NCBI GenBank assembly: GCA_012064385.1
Contig: QRDG01000478.1
Span: forward strand, 186,001 to 250,000
Source: Puccinellia tenuiflora
Taxonomy: Eukaryota > Streptophyta > Magnoliopsida > Poales > Poaceae
Direction: 5' to 3'
DNA: 64,000 nucleotides
Numbering within the stretch: the stretch's first letter is position 1; each line of letters starts with the position of its first letter. Shown here one piece after another: positions 23,086-35,364 of the stretch. Made by a program: the position numbers and the translations under genes. Below the pieces are notes generated by a model. The model saw only the letters and a program-made list of their open reading frames with translations. It was not told the DNA's origin and did no database searches.

Positions 23086-23098
23086 TCCTCTCCCCCTT
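23086..23098 (-). other. Polypurine tract of the gypsy element
   Basis: On the minus strand AAGGGGGAGAGGA immediately precedes the 3' LTR start TGTAATACC. Confidence 0.85.
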
Positions 23099-23108
23099 AA
23101 ACTAAACT

Positions 23109-26100
23109 TCACCCCGAAGTTTCTTTTCTACGATACCTGAACAAATGTGGGTAGTCTCGACGTAGATCATCTTCCTTCTACCACGTTGCTTCTCGTTCAG
23201 GATGATGTTTCCATTTCACTAGACAGTACTTAATTGCTCTGTTTCTTAGTCTCTTCCAGTCCTCAGACAATATCTTTTCTAGTTGTTCCTCGTAAGATAA
23301 ATCTGGTTGAATGTTCAACTTCTCATACTCAATAGGTTCCTCTGGCACTTTCAGACATTTCTTGAGTTGAGACACATGGAAAACATTGTGCACTTGAGAT
23401 AAAATCTCGGGCAATTCCAATTCAAAAGCTACTGTGTCTTTCTTACTGAGTACTCTAAATGGTACAATGTATCGGGGACTTAACTTTCCTTTTACTCTGA
23501 ATCTTTTTATCCCTTTAGTTGGACTAATCTTTAAATAGACCATATCCTGCAATTCTGGTTCCCACTGCCTTCTAGTAAGATCGGCATAACTCTTTTGTCT
23601 ACTCTGAGCTATTGTCAGATGATCTCGGACGATATACACAATCTTTTGCTGCTCCTGGATATAATCTGGTGCAAATTCTTTGTTTTCACCTACTTCAAAC
23701 CAAAAATAGGTGATCTGCACTTTCTTCCATATAAGGCTTCAAAAGGTGCCATCCTAATACTACTTTGATAACTGTTGTTGTGGGAAAAATCCGCTAATGC
23801 TAAATGTTCATCCCATGATCCTCCAAAGTCCAGGGTACAAGCTCTCAACATGTCCTCTAGAATTTGGTTAGTCCGTTCAGTCTGTCCTCCAGTTTGGGGA
23901 TGATAAGTAGTACTATAACTTAAATTTGATCCTAACCTCTGCTGCAATTGTTCCAAAATGTTGAGGTAAATATTGATCCTCTATCTGAGACTATTGTCAA
24001 AGGTACTCCATGCTTACTAACTATCTCTTTCACATAAACTTCTATCAAAGTTATTGCGTTGTCTTTCTGATTTATGGTTAGAAAATGAGCACTTTTTGTT
24101 AACCAGTCCACAATTACCCAAATTGCATCCATATTTTTCCTTTTTTTAGGTAATCCGATAACAAAGTCCATACTAATATCTTCCCACTTCAATTTGGGAA
24201 TAGGCAAAAGGTTGCAATAATCCTGCTGGTCTTTGATGTTCAGCCTATACTTGACTGCAAGTATGGCATTCTGCTACGAACCTTGCAATTTCCCTTTTTA
24301 TATTGTTCAACCAGAATATTTTCTCCAAATCCATATACATCTTAGTACTACCAGGATGTATAGAATAGGGAGTTTCATGAGCTTCTTTTAATATGACATC
24401 CTTAATTTCCCTTATGTACGGAACACAAATTCTATCATGATACCATAAGGATCCATTTTCAATCCTTAGGGTAAACTCGGACATTCTACCTTCTTTAATC
24501 CTTCTAACGTCCTCTGCTATAAACTCATCACTTTCTTGTTGAGAGATAATGTTTGCCTTTAAATCCATGTCAATCTCTCCAACAATATCCATTGCAAATA
24601 CTCCATTCTCAGTTGTTCCACTCAAGATCTCTATTCCAGATCTTTTTATATTTTTTCTTAATTCCTTAGGCATTTCCAATTGAGTTAAAGGATTACATGC
24701 TATCTTTTGGCTTAAGGCATCTGCTACAACATTAGCCTTTCTGGGTGTATAATTGATCGTTAGATCATAATACTTTATTAGAACCATCTTCTTTGCCTCA
24801 TATTCAACTCTTTCTGAGTAAAGAAGTATTTTAAACTCTTATGGTCAGTGTAAAGTTCAAACTTTGCTTCATAAAGAAAATGTCTCCATTGCTTCAAAGC
24901 ATAAACAACTGCTGCTAATTCCAAATCATGTGTCGGATAATTGAGTTCATGAGGTTTTAGTTGTCTTGATCCATATGCAATGACTTTATGATCTTGCATT
25001 AAAACACATCCTAATCCATTCTTGGATGCATCAGAGTACACCGTATAATCTTTTCCAGTTTCGGGTACTGCTAAGACAGGTGCTGTTGTCAACTTCTTCT
25101 TAAGTTCCTGAAAACTTTGCTCACATTTTTTCGTCCATTCATAAGGAACGTTCTTTCTTAATAATTTGGTCATTGGTCCGGCTATTTTTGAAAATCCTTT
25201 AATGAATCTCCTATCGTATCCGGCCATTCCTAAAAATCCTCTTATTTCTCTTGGGTTCTTAGGTGCTTTCCAATCCAGCATAGCTCTTACTTTTTTGGGG
25301 TTCACTGCAATTCCATCCTTACTGATCACATGTCCTAGAAATTCCACTTGGTCTAACCAAAATTCACACTTGCTGAATTTGGCATATAACTGATGTTATC
25401 TCAAGGTTTTTAAAACTATCCGCAAATGTCTGGCATGTTCCTCTTTACTCCTTGAGTAAACTAATATGTCATCAATGAATACTATCACGAACTTGTCCAA
25501 ATAAGGCATGAAAATCTTATTCATCAAGTTCATGAATATGGCTGGTGCATTGGTTAATCCAAAAGGTACTACTAGGTATTCATGATGTCCATGTCCAAAT
25601 ACAAATCCTGTTTTGGGAATATCCTCTGGCTTAATCTTTATCTGATGATATCCCGATCTCAAATCAATCTAGGAAAATACTCCGGCTCCTCTAACTTGAT
25701 CAAACAAATCTTGTATCCTTGGTAAAGGGTACTTATTATTAATAGTGACATTGTTTAAATTCTGGAAATCTCCGCACATCCTTCTACCACCGTCTCTTTT
25801 ATCCACAAAAATTACTGGTGCTCCCCAAGGTGATATACTTTCTCTTATAAATCATTTTTCATCCAACTCATCCAGTTGTTCCTTTAACTGGACTAATTCC
25901 TTGGGTCCCATATTATATGGTGGTTGTGCTATTGGTGCGGTACCAGGAATTAAATCGATGGTAAACTCAATTTCTCTATTAGGTGGCATTCCAGGTAACT
26001 CCTCTGGAAACACATCTTGAAATTCATTTACAACTGGAATTACCTCTAGATTTTTCTGACTCATGGTATTCAATTACAAATCTGCCTTTAACTGACTGTG

Positions 26101-26590
26101 TTTATCTCCCTGGTAAATTCGCCTAGTTCCCCCAGGTCCTCTTAACAACATAGTCTTATCCGCGCAATCTATTTGAGCGCCGTGATCCGATAACTAGTCC
26201 ATCCCTAGGATGACTGCTATATTTTTCATAGGGATTACTAATAAATCAGCATCATAAAAGTGATCAGAAATCATAATGACTTGATCCTTTTTGACCTGTT
26301 TAACTAAGATTTTTTCCCCCCGGCTTACATGACCGTAATAGGGACTTCTAACGGCTGACACCTAACCCCATATGCTTCAACAAATTGTTGTGAAATGAAA
26401 GATGTAGTAGCTCCAGTATCAAATAAAACTTTGCTAGGATGAGAAAGGATTTGGAGCGTACCGATCACTACGTTGTCGGCGTTGTTGACCTCCTCTAGGA
26501 TGGTACAGTTCAACTTTCATGGCCTTCCATTGGTCCTACCATTGGCCTTTCCATATGGCTTTCCGTGATTCTTGTTGGCTGAATTCTGTC
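23109..26590 (-). pseudogene. Gypsy pol: protease, RT, RNase H, integrase, chromodomain (broken)
   Basis: Read right to left. The protease motif DTGATTSFIS lies near 26420. RT follows, with a stop after QLDELDEK, then SGYHQIKI and the catalytic FIDD near 25480. RNase H has YSDASKNGLG and TDHKSLKYFF. The integrase HHCC finger ends AECHTCSQV near 24250. The integrase core has DFVIGLP, SDRG and QTERTNQ, with a frame change near 23940. A chromodomain ends near 23110. It is interrupted by TAG at 23178-23180, where the codon after Thr-Trp is normally acidic. At least four stops or frame changes make it inactive. Confidence 0.93.
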
Positions 26591-26609
26591 CAAAATTCCC
26601 ATTCTTGGG

Positions 26610-27689
26610 CTAGAATCCATTTCCATTGCGGTGATTACCGCCTCCATTTCCACGATTCATATGCTGGTTCTGTTTATTAGGACAATCAAGTTTTATGTGT
26701 CCCTCTTGCCCACATCCAAAGCATATAATCTTTGGCTTCTGACAATCCTTCTTCATGTGACCTCTCAGACCACAGTTATCACAAATAACTTGGTTCATCG
26801 GATTTGGATTTCGTGGTATAGGCCTACGAATATCCATCAGGGGTCTTGGTTTAAAACGTAAAGTTGGTGGTGGTCTTGCTACTTGGAATTTTTGGGGTTC
26901 AATTCTCGCCTTCTTCCTCTTTTCTTCCTGTAGCATCTTATAATCATCCTCAAGAGTTATGGCTGCATCAACTAACTCTAGGAATTCCTTATGTTTAGCT
27001 AACCTAAGTTGCATCTTCATGAAAGGATTTAGGCCTTTCATAAACCTCTTCTTCCTCTTTTCCTCGGTATCCACTTCCTCTAGGGCATACCTAGATAAAG
27101 TGTTAAACATATTGACATACCTCCCAATTGAGGATTCATGCTGCCTCAAATTTTCAAACTCTCTCCTTTTAAGCTCCATAATACTCTCGGGAACATGGGC
27201 TTCCCTGAATCTTTTCTTGAATTCCTCCCAAGTGATCACATACCCTGCTGGCGGTGATGCAATTACTGCTTCCCACCATGAAGTTGCTGGTCCGGTAAGC
27301 AAATAGGTTGCGTACCTAACCTTCTCCTCTGCAGAATATCCTACGGTGTTCAGCTTCCTTTCCGTATCCACTATCCAGTCTTCCGCATCCATAGGATCTG
27401 GTGACTTAGCAAAAGGTTCTGGCCTAGTGTTTTGAAAATCTGATAAAGTAACTCCTTTTGGTGCATCATTTCTTGCTCTTCCAGCTTGATTTTCCAAAAG
27501 GTCATGCAAAAACTTGTTTTGCATTTCTTGATCATGACGTTTCCCTTCCTCCACCAGTTGCATGTACTGCATAAATTTTTTCTCCGTGACTGGTGTGGAT
27601 GGTTGTGGCATCTCTCTTTCAGCATCATTCTTTGCTTTAGCCTCTCTTTCACGCCTTTGCGCTTCACTGTCCACTCTGTCTCTCTCCAT
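26610..27689 (-). pseudogene. Gypsy gag with two CCHC zinc knuckles
   Basis: 359 open residues from ATG 27689. A retrotransposon gag domain (WWEAV, EFKKRFREAHVP, EFENLRQ) occupies the middle. Two CX2CX4HX4C knuckles follow at about residues 303-316 (CDNCGLRGHMKKDC) and 323-336 (CFGCGQEGHIKLDC). The gag part itself looks undamaged. It is called a pseudogene because the pol frame that should continue from it is broken. The product would form the particle and bind element RNA. Confidence 0.9.
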
Positions 27690-28052
27690 TGCCCCCTAGT
27701 CCCGTCACATTAATCATAACTCATCGTTACACTATGCATATGCACTCTGACCTCGTCTCTTTGCGCAAGACTAGTCACACAATAAAATCCAGAAAAAATC
27801 CGAGAAAAGCCAAAATTTTCAAACATATACCATATATTATATATGTAGGATTATAAACATGGGTACAGAATTGTAACACACTCTAAAGTGAGTAGGTCTC
27901 ACTTATTGCTAACGTACAACCTCACCGTACAAACTACAATACCCTATATGTTACATATCTACATTTACGGCTTCCCTCCGTGGTTTTTATTTTTCCGTAA
28001 ATCTTCCAGGTTTCCACCACTTATTTGGACCAGCTTTTCTCAAAAATCCCGG

Positions 28053-29108
28053 TTACAGAGTTTTCTTTCCAGGTGGCTTATACTCTGGATCAGAAGTTGA
28101 GGCTTCTAAGTTTAGGTATGTCGTAGTAAAGTAGTCGTCCAGGTACTGATATGCCTCATCAGCATACTCATACGTATTATCCCTATAGTAGTCTCCTGTA
28201 GGAACATTTTCTGTACTATAGAAGTAACTTCGAGGTTCTTCAGGTGGCTCTACTTTAGGTCTTCTAAGATTACTAGCTCGCTGATCATATCTCGATTTAT
28301 AACCACTTCCCCCGTCACTTTCCTCTTCTGACTCTATCATAATTGGACTACCGGCATAACCTAGCTTTGGTTTTCTTCGGGGTGGATAACTAGTAACTTC
28401 TCCATCTCCTGAATCGGCTTTTATAACTATAGGATCACTCATAGTCCCTTGGTAAGGTTCATCATCCCATCCACTAGAATAAGGAACTTCTGGTTCAATT
28501 TCCTGGTTTTCCTCCTCATAGACTATTTCTGGATCAGCTGGGTGTGGTGGTGAATAATTAGGATAAATTGGTGTTTTTGGGATTGCATCTTCATCAACAT
28601 AAATTGTTGGTGTAGGTGGTGGCTCGGTATAACCTCTACTGGCTTCGTATGCTAACATGTCACATCGCTCTTGGATATAGTCGGGACTTGTGTATTACTC
28701 TACCATCTTCTCTACTTCATCAGCCAAAATACCAAAGGTCTTGTGATATGTCCTGATGAACTGAATACAACTCTCCAGATAAACTGCCATATCACAGGGA
28801 TTGGTTTTTGCAAAGGTCAGATAATCCACGTCCAATTCCTGACGGTAATTATCACTTGGCACGCCATGAAATAAGGTTCCTTCAAACTCCTTGCCTTTAG
28901 CAGTTCTAATCTTGGTTATTGTTGCCTTGACCACTACAATATGGAATGCTATCTCCACATGCTTAGCTTCTCCATAAGGCATCTTTAACCCAACATTAAG
29001 CTCCGATGGAAGCTTGAGTGTGACTCTGTATTTGGCTAACGTTGACCCGTCATAATAGTTGATACATTTGACAATTAATTTGGTATCAATACCAAGATAA
29101 TTTATCAT
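28053..29108 (-). pseudogene. Extra ORF between PBS and gag, one internal stop
   Basis: Two open stretches (29108-28695 and 28658-28053) lie in the same frame, separated by one TAA and twelve codons. They appear to be one former protein of about 350 residues. The N-terminal 137 residues have a pattern like YRVTLKLP-x(n)-GEAK followed by a long helix, faintly like a double-stranded-RNA-binding fold. The C-terminal part is acidic and rich in Pro, Tyr and Ser. No function is recognised. Chromoviruses normally have only a leader here; an extra 5' ORF is known from Ogre-type elements. Strand and position tie it to the gypsy element, but capture or an old nested insertion is not excluded. Confidence 0.6.
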
Positions 29109-29369
29109 CTACTCCAACACTACTACCCAATTTCCATGGAATACTCCTTTTCCTTGTGAAGAATCCCGGATACGAAGTGTCCTCTTGGGAAATTATGGTA
29201 TCCATTCCTGAAAACACAAAAATAATCAAGTGAGAATGATGTAATATATGCATGATAGGAATATTCTCAACTGAATAACCATCATATCAATATAAAACTC
29301 ATTGCAACTTAACGTAATACACCTACAGGTTTTTCCCTTTACTAGGTTTCCAACCTAAGGTCTAGCATT

Positions 29370-29381
29370 GCTCTGATACCA
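29370..29381 (-). other. Primer-binding site of the gypsy element
   Basis: On the minus strand TGGTATCAGAGC, a perfect initiator-tRNA-Met PBS, begins two bases after the 5' LTR ends. Confidence 0.93.
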
Positions 29382-29693
29382 TCTGCGGTGACCCCGCACA
29401 CCACTGCATATTGTAGTGTAAAAGTCGTTGACATAACATTTACAGAAGGACTTATCTGTAAATATTACATCCCTCAGAGTAGTACAACAGAAACATTGCG
29501 GGTCCACTTTTATTACACACTGCTATATATTACAAACAGAAATCCATAAAAACTGCAACGTCATCCTTCCATAGGGAAAGATATTCAACTAAGGTAGTGT
29601 TTTTTTTTAACTGAACTAAGGTAGTGTTGACACTAGTCAACTTATTCGTGAAGGAAAATAACAAATATGAACCGTAGGGCTTAACTAAAGATA

Positions 29694-29861
29694 CTAGTCT
29701 ATTAATACTCGGCCCTGGTTCCTATAAAGGCTCCAAGCCTCAGTTTCTTCGTCTTCAGCTCCATAGGCGGTCAGGTAGTCGATGCCTTGAATGCCTCCAG
29801 ATAGGTCAGGCTCTTCGAAGTACACTTCGTCGTCGTGGTAGACTCCGTAGGCTTCACTCAT
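29694..29861 (-). CDS. Small ORF inside the gypsy 5' LTR
   Basis: A 55-residue minus-strand frame starts at ATG 29861 and stops at TAG 29694-29696. It is acidic, with many Tyr, Asp and Glu residues (start MSEAYGVYHDDEVYFEE). It lies near the inner end of the LTR, within the region likely transcribed ahead of the PBS. The left LTR has lost this stretch in the 212-bp deletion. It is unrecognised and may be chance or an upstream ORF in the leader. Confidence 0.3.
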   Translation of the reverse strand: MSEAYGVYHDDEVYFEEPDLSGGIQGIDYLTAYGAEDEETEAWSLYRNQGRVLID

Positions 29862-31586
29862 GTGTATCATCGAAGTCTAAGCATGGTGGCAAATAGGAAA
29901 GGGTGGGTAACAGTGTTACCCAGCAAGTTCAGTATATATAGAGATAAGGTGTTTCATGCACTAACTGCTGTCATGACCATAAGTCATAAACATAATGCAA
30001 GTTTTTAGAAAACATTTCTTGAAAAGATTGATTTTATTTTTGAAAACTATGTCCACAGCCTCCACGGGTCGTCTGAATCCAAATGGGACTCCTATCCCGC
30101 CTCGTTCACGTAGTTCCGATCCGGGAACACGGATGTGACTGCCACAATTTGTTTGTTTGACTCTGCAAAGCTGAATCACTTTATCCAATAGTTGCCTGGC
30201 CTTTTCTAATGCTCTCTTTACACTCCACAAGTGTTATAGCTAAGGCTCAGGGCATCTAGCCATCTGGAGCTCCTCCATGCACTACACATCTGCCCATTTA
30301 TGATACGGTAGGGGAATCATGTTCCACGCATACCCATCACCCCTCCCGAGCTTCCCCACCAATTACCTCGTCGGGCAGGAAGATGACGCACTTCCATGCT
30401 GTTGACCGCCGCAACGATCCAACCCGGTGTAGGCCTGCCGAGGATGTGTTAACTGTGAACGAAGGAAAAAGCCTCTGACTAGCCCATCCCATACTAAGTC
30501 CGTTGGCTGATGCTTTCACTACGGCGAAAGGATCACTCGGATATGGGTTATTAATCCTAGGTATATACTTTCCCGTACTATGGAACACCAGACCTATTCA
30601 TCTTACCATTTGTTCCATCGCCAGCCACACAATAATATATATATCAATTCACATCATTTGAAAATAGTTTATTTTTTATACAAGTCAAGAGAAGTAATAA
30701 TAGCTTTGTAAATAGTTTCATAAAAATATTTCAAGCGGTATGCAAGAATGAACTTGCCTTGAGACTGACAAGTAGTGCAATCTAAAGCTTCCGACGACTC
30801 GAGACCCTCCTGTTCTGAAATCAGCATCATTGTCTTGTTAAGGCAAGGTTTAAAGATCTAATTATGCTATTATGCTTAAATGATATGAATTTTTGGTTTT
30901 GGTTTTGAAATATTTCCCCCCTATTTGATTTTTAATAATTTATAAATCTTTTTAAAGATTTTTACTTGCATTATTTTTCTTTGGTGTGTTTTACCAAAGA
31001 TGTTGCATCAAACAATCATCTACAATTTAACAATAAAGTTCAACTTAATAGTTAGAACCTTATTAAAAATTTCTTAATATCATTTTCTTTTTAGAAAATA
31101 GTTTTTGAAAATAATTCAATTCATTTCCAAGGATCCTTGAATTTAATTTTTATAAATATTTCAAATCATGTCCACTTAAGGATCTTTGAAATAATTGAGG
31201 ATAACTCAATTCATTTCCACTTAAGGATCTATGAATTATTCTCAAGAAAATCTTTTTGAAAACTTAATTTTTGAAAATAATTCAAATCATTTCCACTTAA
31301 GGATCTTTGAATTTTTCACTGAAGAAAAACTTTTCAATAAATACTACAAAAATTATATTTAAATTCCTTGTAAAATTTTAAGTGGAAAACATATTTTATT
31401 GTATTTTCTTTTATTTTGGGTTCAAAATTTTGTTTGAATTTGGATTTAATTTGTATTTGATTTGAACTCTGCAATTTTCATAAATTGGAAATATGCCCTC
31501 GGATACTTGGTTGAACCAAGTCAACCCGTACCGGTTCGGTCCAACTGACCAAATATGTTCCTCACTTCTCTCTATCACTCTCTCGC

Positions 31587-32142
31587 TAGGGCTGGAATTC
31601 GAGCCGAGCCGAGCCAGCTCGGCTCGACTCATTCAAGCTCGTTAAAACAACGAGTTAGCTCGGCTCGGCTCGTTTAATAGGACGAGTTTATATATCAAAC
31701 TCGGCTCGACTCGCTAAGCTCGCGAGTCGCGAGTAGCTCATTTAGCTCGTTTAACTAATTCTAAGTATTTAAATAGGAGTACATATGATTAGAAATAGTA
31801 ATTCTTCTATTAATTTAGTACTAAAACAATGATTATCCTTTTACAATTGCACATCTCTACTCATATGGTGATTAATGCTAAAAGATGTAAGTTCTAGTCT
31901 ATTATCTACGCAAAATATACTAGGTATTTGGCATTAATATATGGAAAATTCCAAACTTCGTAGTTGAACGAGTTTAACGAGCTAAACGAGTAACTCGTAA
32001 CTCGGCTCGTTTAAATTGGTCAACAAACGAGTTCAAATCTAAAGCTCGGCTCGACTCGTTGGACACCGAGTTCGAGCCGATCCGAGCCGAGTCACGAGTT
32101 ACTCGTTTAACTCGCGAGTTTCGAGTTTTAATTCCAGCCCTA
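31587..32142. mobile_element. hAT-type MITE nested in the right gypsy LTR
   Basis: 556 bp with inverted termini TAGGGCTGGAATT and an 8-bp target duplication TCTCTCGC (31579-31586 and 32143-32150). The sister LTR near 16240 has the uninterrupted site. The arms carry GCTCGGCTCG and CGAGCCGAGCC subrepeats and the centre is AT-rich and non-coding. The build is the same as the hAT MITE at 12251, with different sequence. Confidence 0.9.
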
Positions 32143-33099
32143 TCTCTCGCGACTCTGTTCCCCTCTCTCTCGCGTGACTCCAGTCGCCGCCGCCATCACC
32201 GAGCGATTCCGGCCTCCTCCGACCGTCTCCGCCGCCGCCGTTTAGCATAAATGACAGATCCCGCTCCGCTCTTCCTTCTCTACCCAAAGGATTCACTGCC
32301 TCATCTCCGACATGGTCGAGCGCATCCTAACCCTAATTAGGGTTTCGGTTGCAGCGCGATGTGCCGAGCTGCTCCGCCGTGCTGGTGTGGAGCTCGCCTC
32401 CGTGCTGCCGTGGTGCGCTTCTCCCCTGGTCCTCCTTCATGACTACACGGGCACTGCCCTGTCGTCATGTTGTTACGACCTTGGGCGCACAGTATGATTC
32501 TTCCTCCTTTTCCTTCTTCTCTCTGCTCTCATCTCCCCTCTAGATCTCTCTGGTCTAAGCTAGCTGCTATGTTGTGCATGCTCTCCTCACTGGCACTTAG
32601 CAAAATCATGCTTATGCACTGGACATGCTGTGTTGATGATGATTTAGTTGTGTTTAGATGCTTTAGTGCTTTATTATTAAGTGTGCTGTGAAGAATAAAC
32701 TTAGGAGAATGATTTAGATAGCAGAGATAAAGATTTGATGAAAATAATTAGGATTTGGGGCTTGATATCATGTTGTAGGTGTGTTCTGTGCTCTGCCCAA
32801 GTGTGGAATAATTTCTGTGGCTAAGAAATATAGTTGTGCATGCTGTGATGCCTCCACTGGAGTTACTTTCCTGTGCTTCTTCTAGTGCACTGATGTGCTA
32901 TGCTCAGTTGCATCAATTACTTGGTGCTCTAGCATGTGTGTGAATTAAATAAGAACACATATGCACTTCCCTTCACCTTGTCTTAACAAAATCATGTTGA
33001 ACATGATACTGATAAGAACAGAGATGATTCTCTCTTCCCCTCTCTTCTAAATGCATGGAAACATGCTGAGCACTTGTTCTCAGTTGAACACCTGCTCCT

Positions 33100-34550
33100 T
33101 GATGCATCTAAAATGCATACATGAACTTTGCACTATAATAGTTATATTCCATTCATATTTGCATCATATAAGGGGTATATTACTGTTATTTAATGATTTT
33201 TGGTAATTAATATTGATTTCCCCTTTTTATGGAATTAATCCTGCGCAGGCAGAAAAACCCTATTTCTTTCTTTATTTGTTTCAGGACCTTAACGACGTCA
33301 TAATGAGCTATAAATTTACGGGGGTCATTATTTTGGAAGGAGGAAGATTTAGGAGCGAAAGAAGTCAACGAACGGAGGCCGGAGGACCAAAAGAGGGGGT
33401 CCCACACGGCTACAGTACCAGGCCGCGTGGGCCCACTCAACTTGGCCCTCGTGGCCCCGTTTGCATCGATCCTTCGCCCAGAAGCATCCTCGTGACCTAA
33501 AAACGCCTATATAAAAGGTCCCCCGACGTTTTCCAGAAGGAGGCGGTGGAGAAACACAAAACCAGAAACAGAGAGGCAGAAGGCTACCGCCGGAGAAGAT
33601 CGGAGGGGGGAAACGCCGCCGGAATCCACCTCCGGAGGGCTCCACCCCCCTCCGGCGTGATCATCATCAACATCTACAGCAAGATCGTCTCCACTCCGGG
33701 CTGCACCTCTTCATCAACCTCTTCATCAAGCTCCTAATCTCCATGATGAAGGGGGAGTAGTCTCCCTCGGGGCTGAAGGCTCATGCCGGTAGCTATGTGG
33801 TTTATCTCTCTCTCCCATGGTGTAATCTTTATGTGATCATGAGCTTTGTAATCTAGTTCAATCCATAGATGGTACTCTTCTTTATCTTATAAATTATGCT
33901 ACTCAACTGGTTTTATTGATGTGATTGCCGGAGTCACCTTTGTCCCATGGTGTGAAGTTGACAGTGCATGCACCGTGTGTGGCTCTTAGGTTAAAGATTA
34001 CATGAATACTTATCATGAGTTATTATTTGTGTTGGATGTCTCTATGATATTGTGGTGTTTGTTAGTACTATCTTTGGATGCATATAGTGACCGTATGAAG
34101 TGTCCATAGATGTGGAATACGAACTTTAAGGTGTGCTTTTTGTAGCCCTACACATTGGATTGGTGTTCTTTATCCAACCAGAAATTAATTCAGAGTAGCA
34201 TAATGAGGATGAAATATTTATGTATTCAATTATATTATTATTGTTGAGAGTGTCCACTAGTGAAAGTATGATCCCTAGGCCTTATTTCCAAAGCACCGTT
34301 TACACCTTTGTCTTGTCCTCTTGCATTAAAGAGGATTGGGACACTTTCACACTCCTGTTTTGTTACATCAAACTTCCATCCTTTAAATCAACCATCTTGT
34401 TCTTTAAACTTGTTTAGTGCATAATCAACTAAAACTTGTGACACTTTAGTTGTAGGGAATAGATAACTTTTCCTTCTTGCTCCTGCGGATCGATACCTTA
34501 CTTCCACATTGAGAGGTACTACAGTGATCCCCTGCTCTTGGGGGTTATCA
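33100..34550 (+). repeat. 5' LTR of nested element 2
   Basis: 1451 bp, TGATGCATCT...GGGTTATCA. CCTATATAAAAGG near 33507 is a strong TATA box and a GC-rich transcribed leader follows. The pair is 38296-39734. Confidence 0.93.
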
Positions 34551-34560
34551 AGTACTTTTC

Positions 34561-34578
34561 TGGCGCCGTTGCCGGGGA
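34561..34578 (+). other. PBS-like sequence of nested element 2
   Basis: TGGCGCCGTTGCCGGGGA begins ten bases after the LTR. I recall this as the Athila-type PBS (tRNA-Asp), which is not verified here. Confidence 0.55.
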
Positions 34579-34692
34579 GCGTAGCGCTTAAGTTTCTATT
34601 CTTGTTTGCACTAGATTTTTATTTTCAGTTTTGCATTTAGTTTAGTTTTACTTTCAGTTTTGCATTTATCAAAAACCCAAAAAAATTAGAAA

Positions 34693-35364
34693 ATGGAAAA
34701 CAACAAAAAAATTAGAGAGCTTTATAAAATTTATCTTGAAATTGGGCATGATGCTTTTGAAGAGAAAATTAAAAAACCTATGGAACTTTATTTGCATAAC
34801 AATCATGCTAGTATCTATGTTATTAGTATGATTTCTTTGAATGCCATTGTTAATGCTATGGAAAATTGCAAGCTTGGGGATGCCGGTTTTGATGAATATG
34901 ATCTTTTTAGTCCCCCAAGCTTTGAGGAGGAAATTTGCTTTGATGATACTATGCCTCCTATATATGATGATTACAATGATGATTATGAATGTTTTACTCC
35001 GACTATTACTAATGAGAAGCATTTTACTTATGTGGAGAGTAATAATAATACTTGTATGCATGTGAATCATGACAAGAATGCTTTATATGATACTTATGTT
35101 GTTCAGTTTGTTCATGTTGGCACTGAAATTTATTATGAGAGAGGGAAACATGTCTCTAAATATCTCAATAATACTAAGTCTTCTCTCTTTATATTGAAAC
35201 TTTTGAAGTTCCACTTGTTTTATCCTCCTATGCTAATTACTATATGCTTCATTGATTTATTTTCTTACAAGATCCCAATGCATAGGAAGTGGGTTAGACT
35301 TAAATGTGTTTCATATTTTTCTCTTTATGCTCACCTTTGCGTTTTAATTCTTATTCCTATGTGA
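34693..35364 (+). CDS. ORF of a non-autonomous grass LTR element, function unknown
   Basis: 223 residues starting at ATG 34693, about 130 bp after the PBS. It contains LGDAGFDEYDLFSPPSFEEE, then an acidic and aromatic stretch, and ends in a hydrophobic segment with IPMHRKWVRLKCVSYF. I recognise this as a protein type repeated in non-autonomous grass retroelements, but no domain is known to me. There is no zinc knuckle and no protease or polymerase motif. It may be a gag-like relic or an accessory protein. The frame is intact here, so it may still be expressed from the LTR. Confidence 0.6.
   Translation: MENNKKIRELYKIYLEIGHDAFEEKIKKPMELYLHNNHASIYVISMISLNAIVNAMENCKLGDAGFDEYDLFSPPSFEEEICFDDTMPPIYDDYNDDYECFTPTITNEKHFTYVESNNNTCMHVNHDKNALYDTYVVQFVHVGTEIYYERGKHVSKYLNNTKSSLFILKLLKFHLFYPPMLITICFIDLFSYKIPMHRKWVRLKCVSYFSLYAHLCVLILIPM

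Noticed and set aside
29370..29381. tRNA-like match
   Set aside because: It is a 12-base primer-binding site, not a tRNA gene. No tRNA gene was seen in the window.
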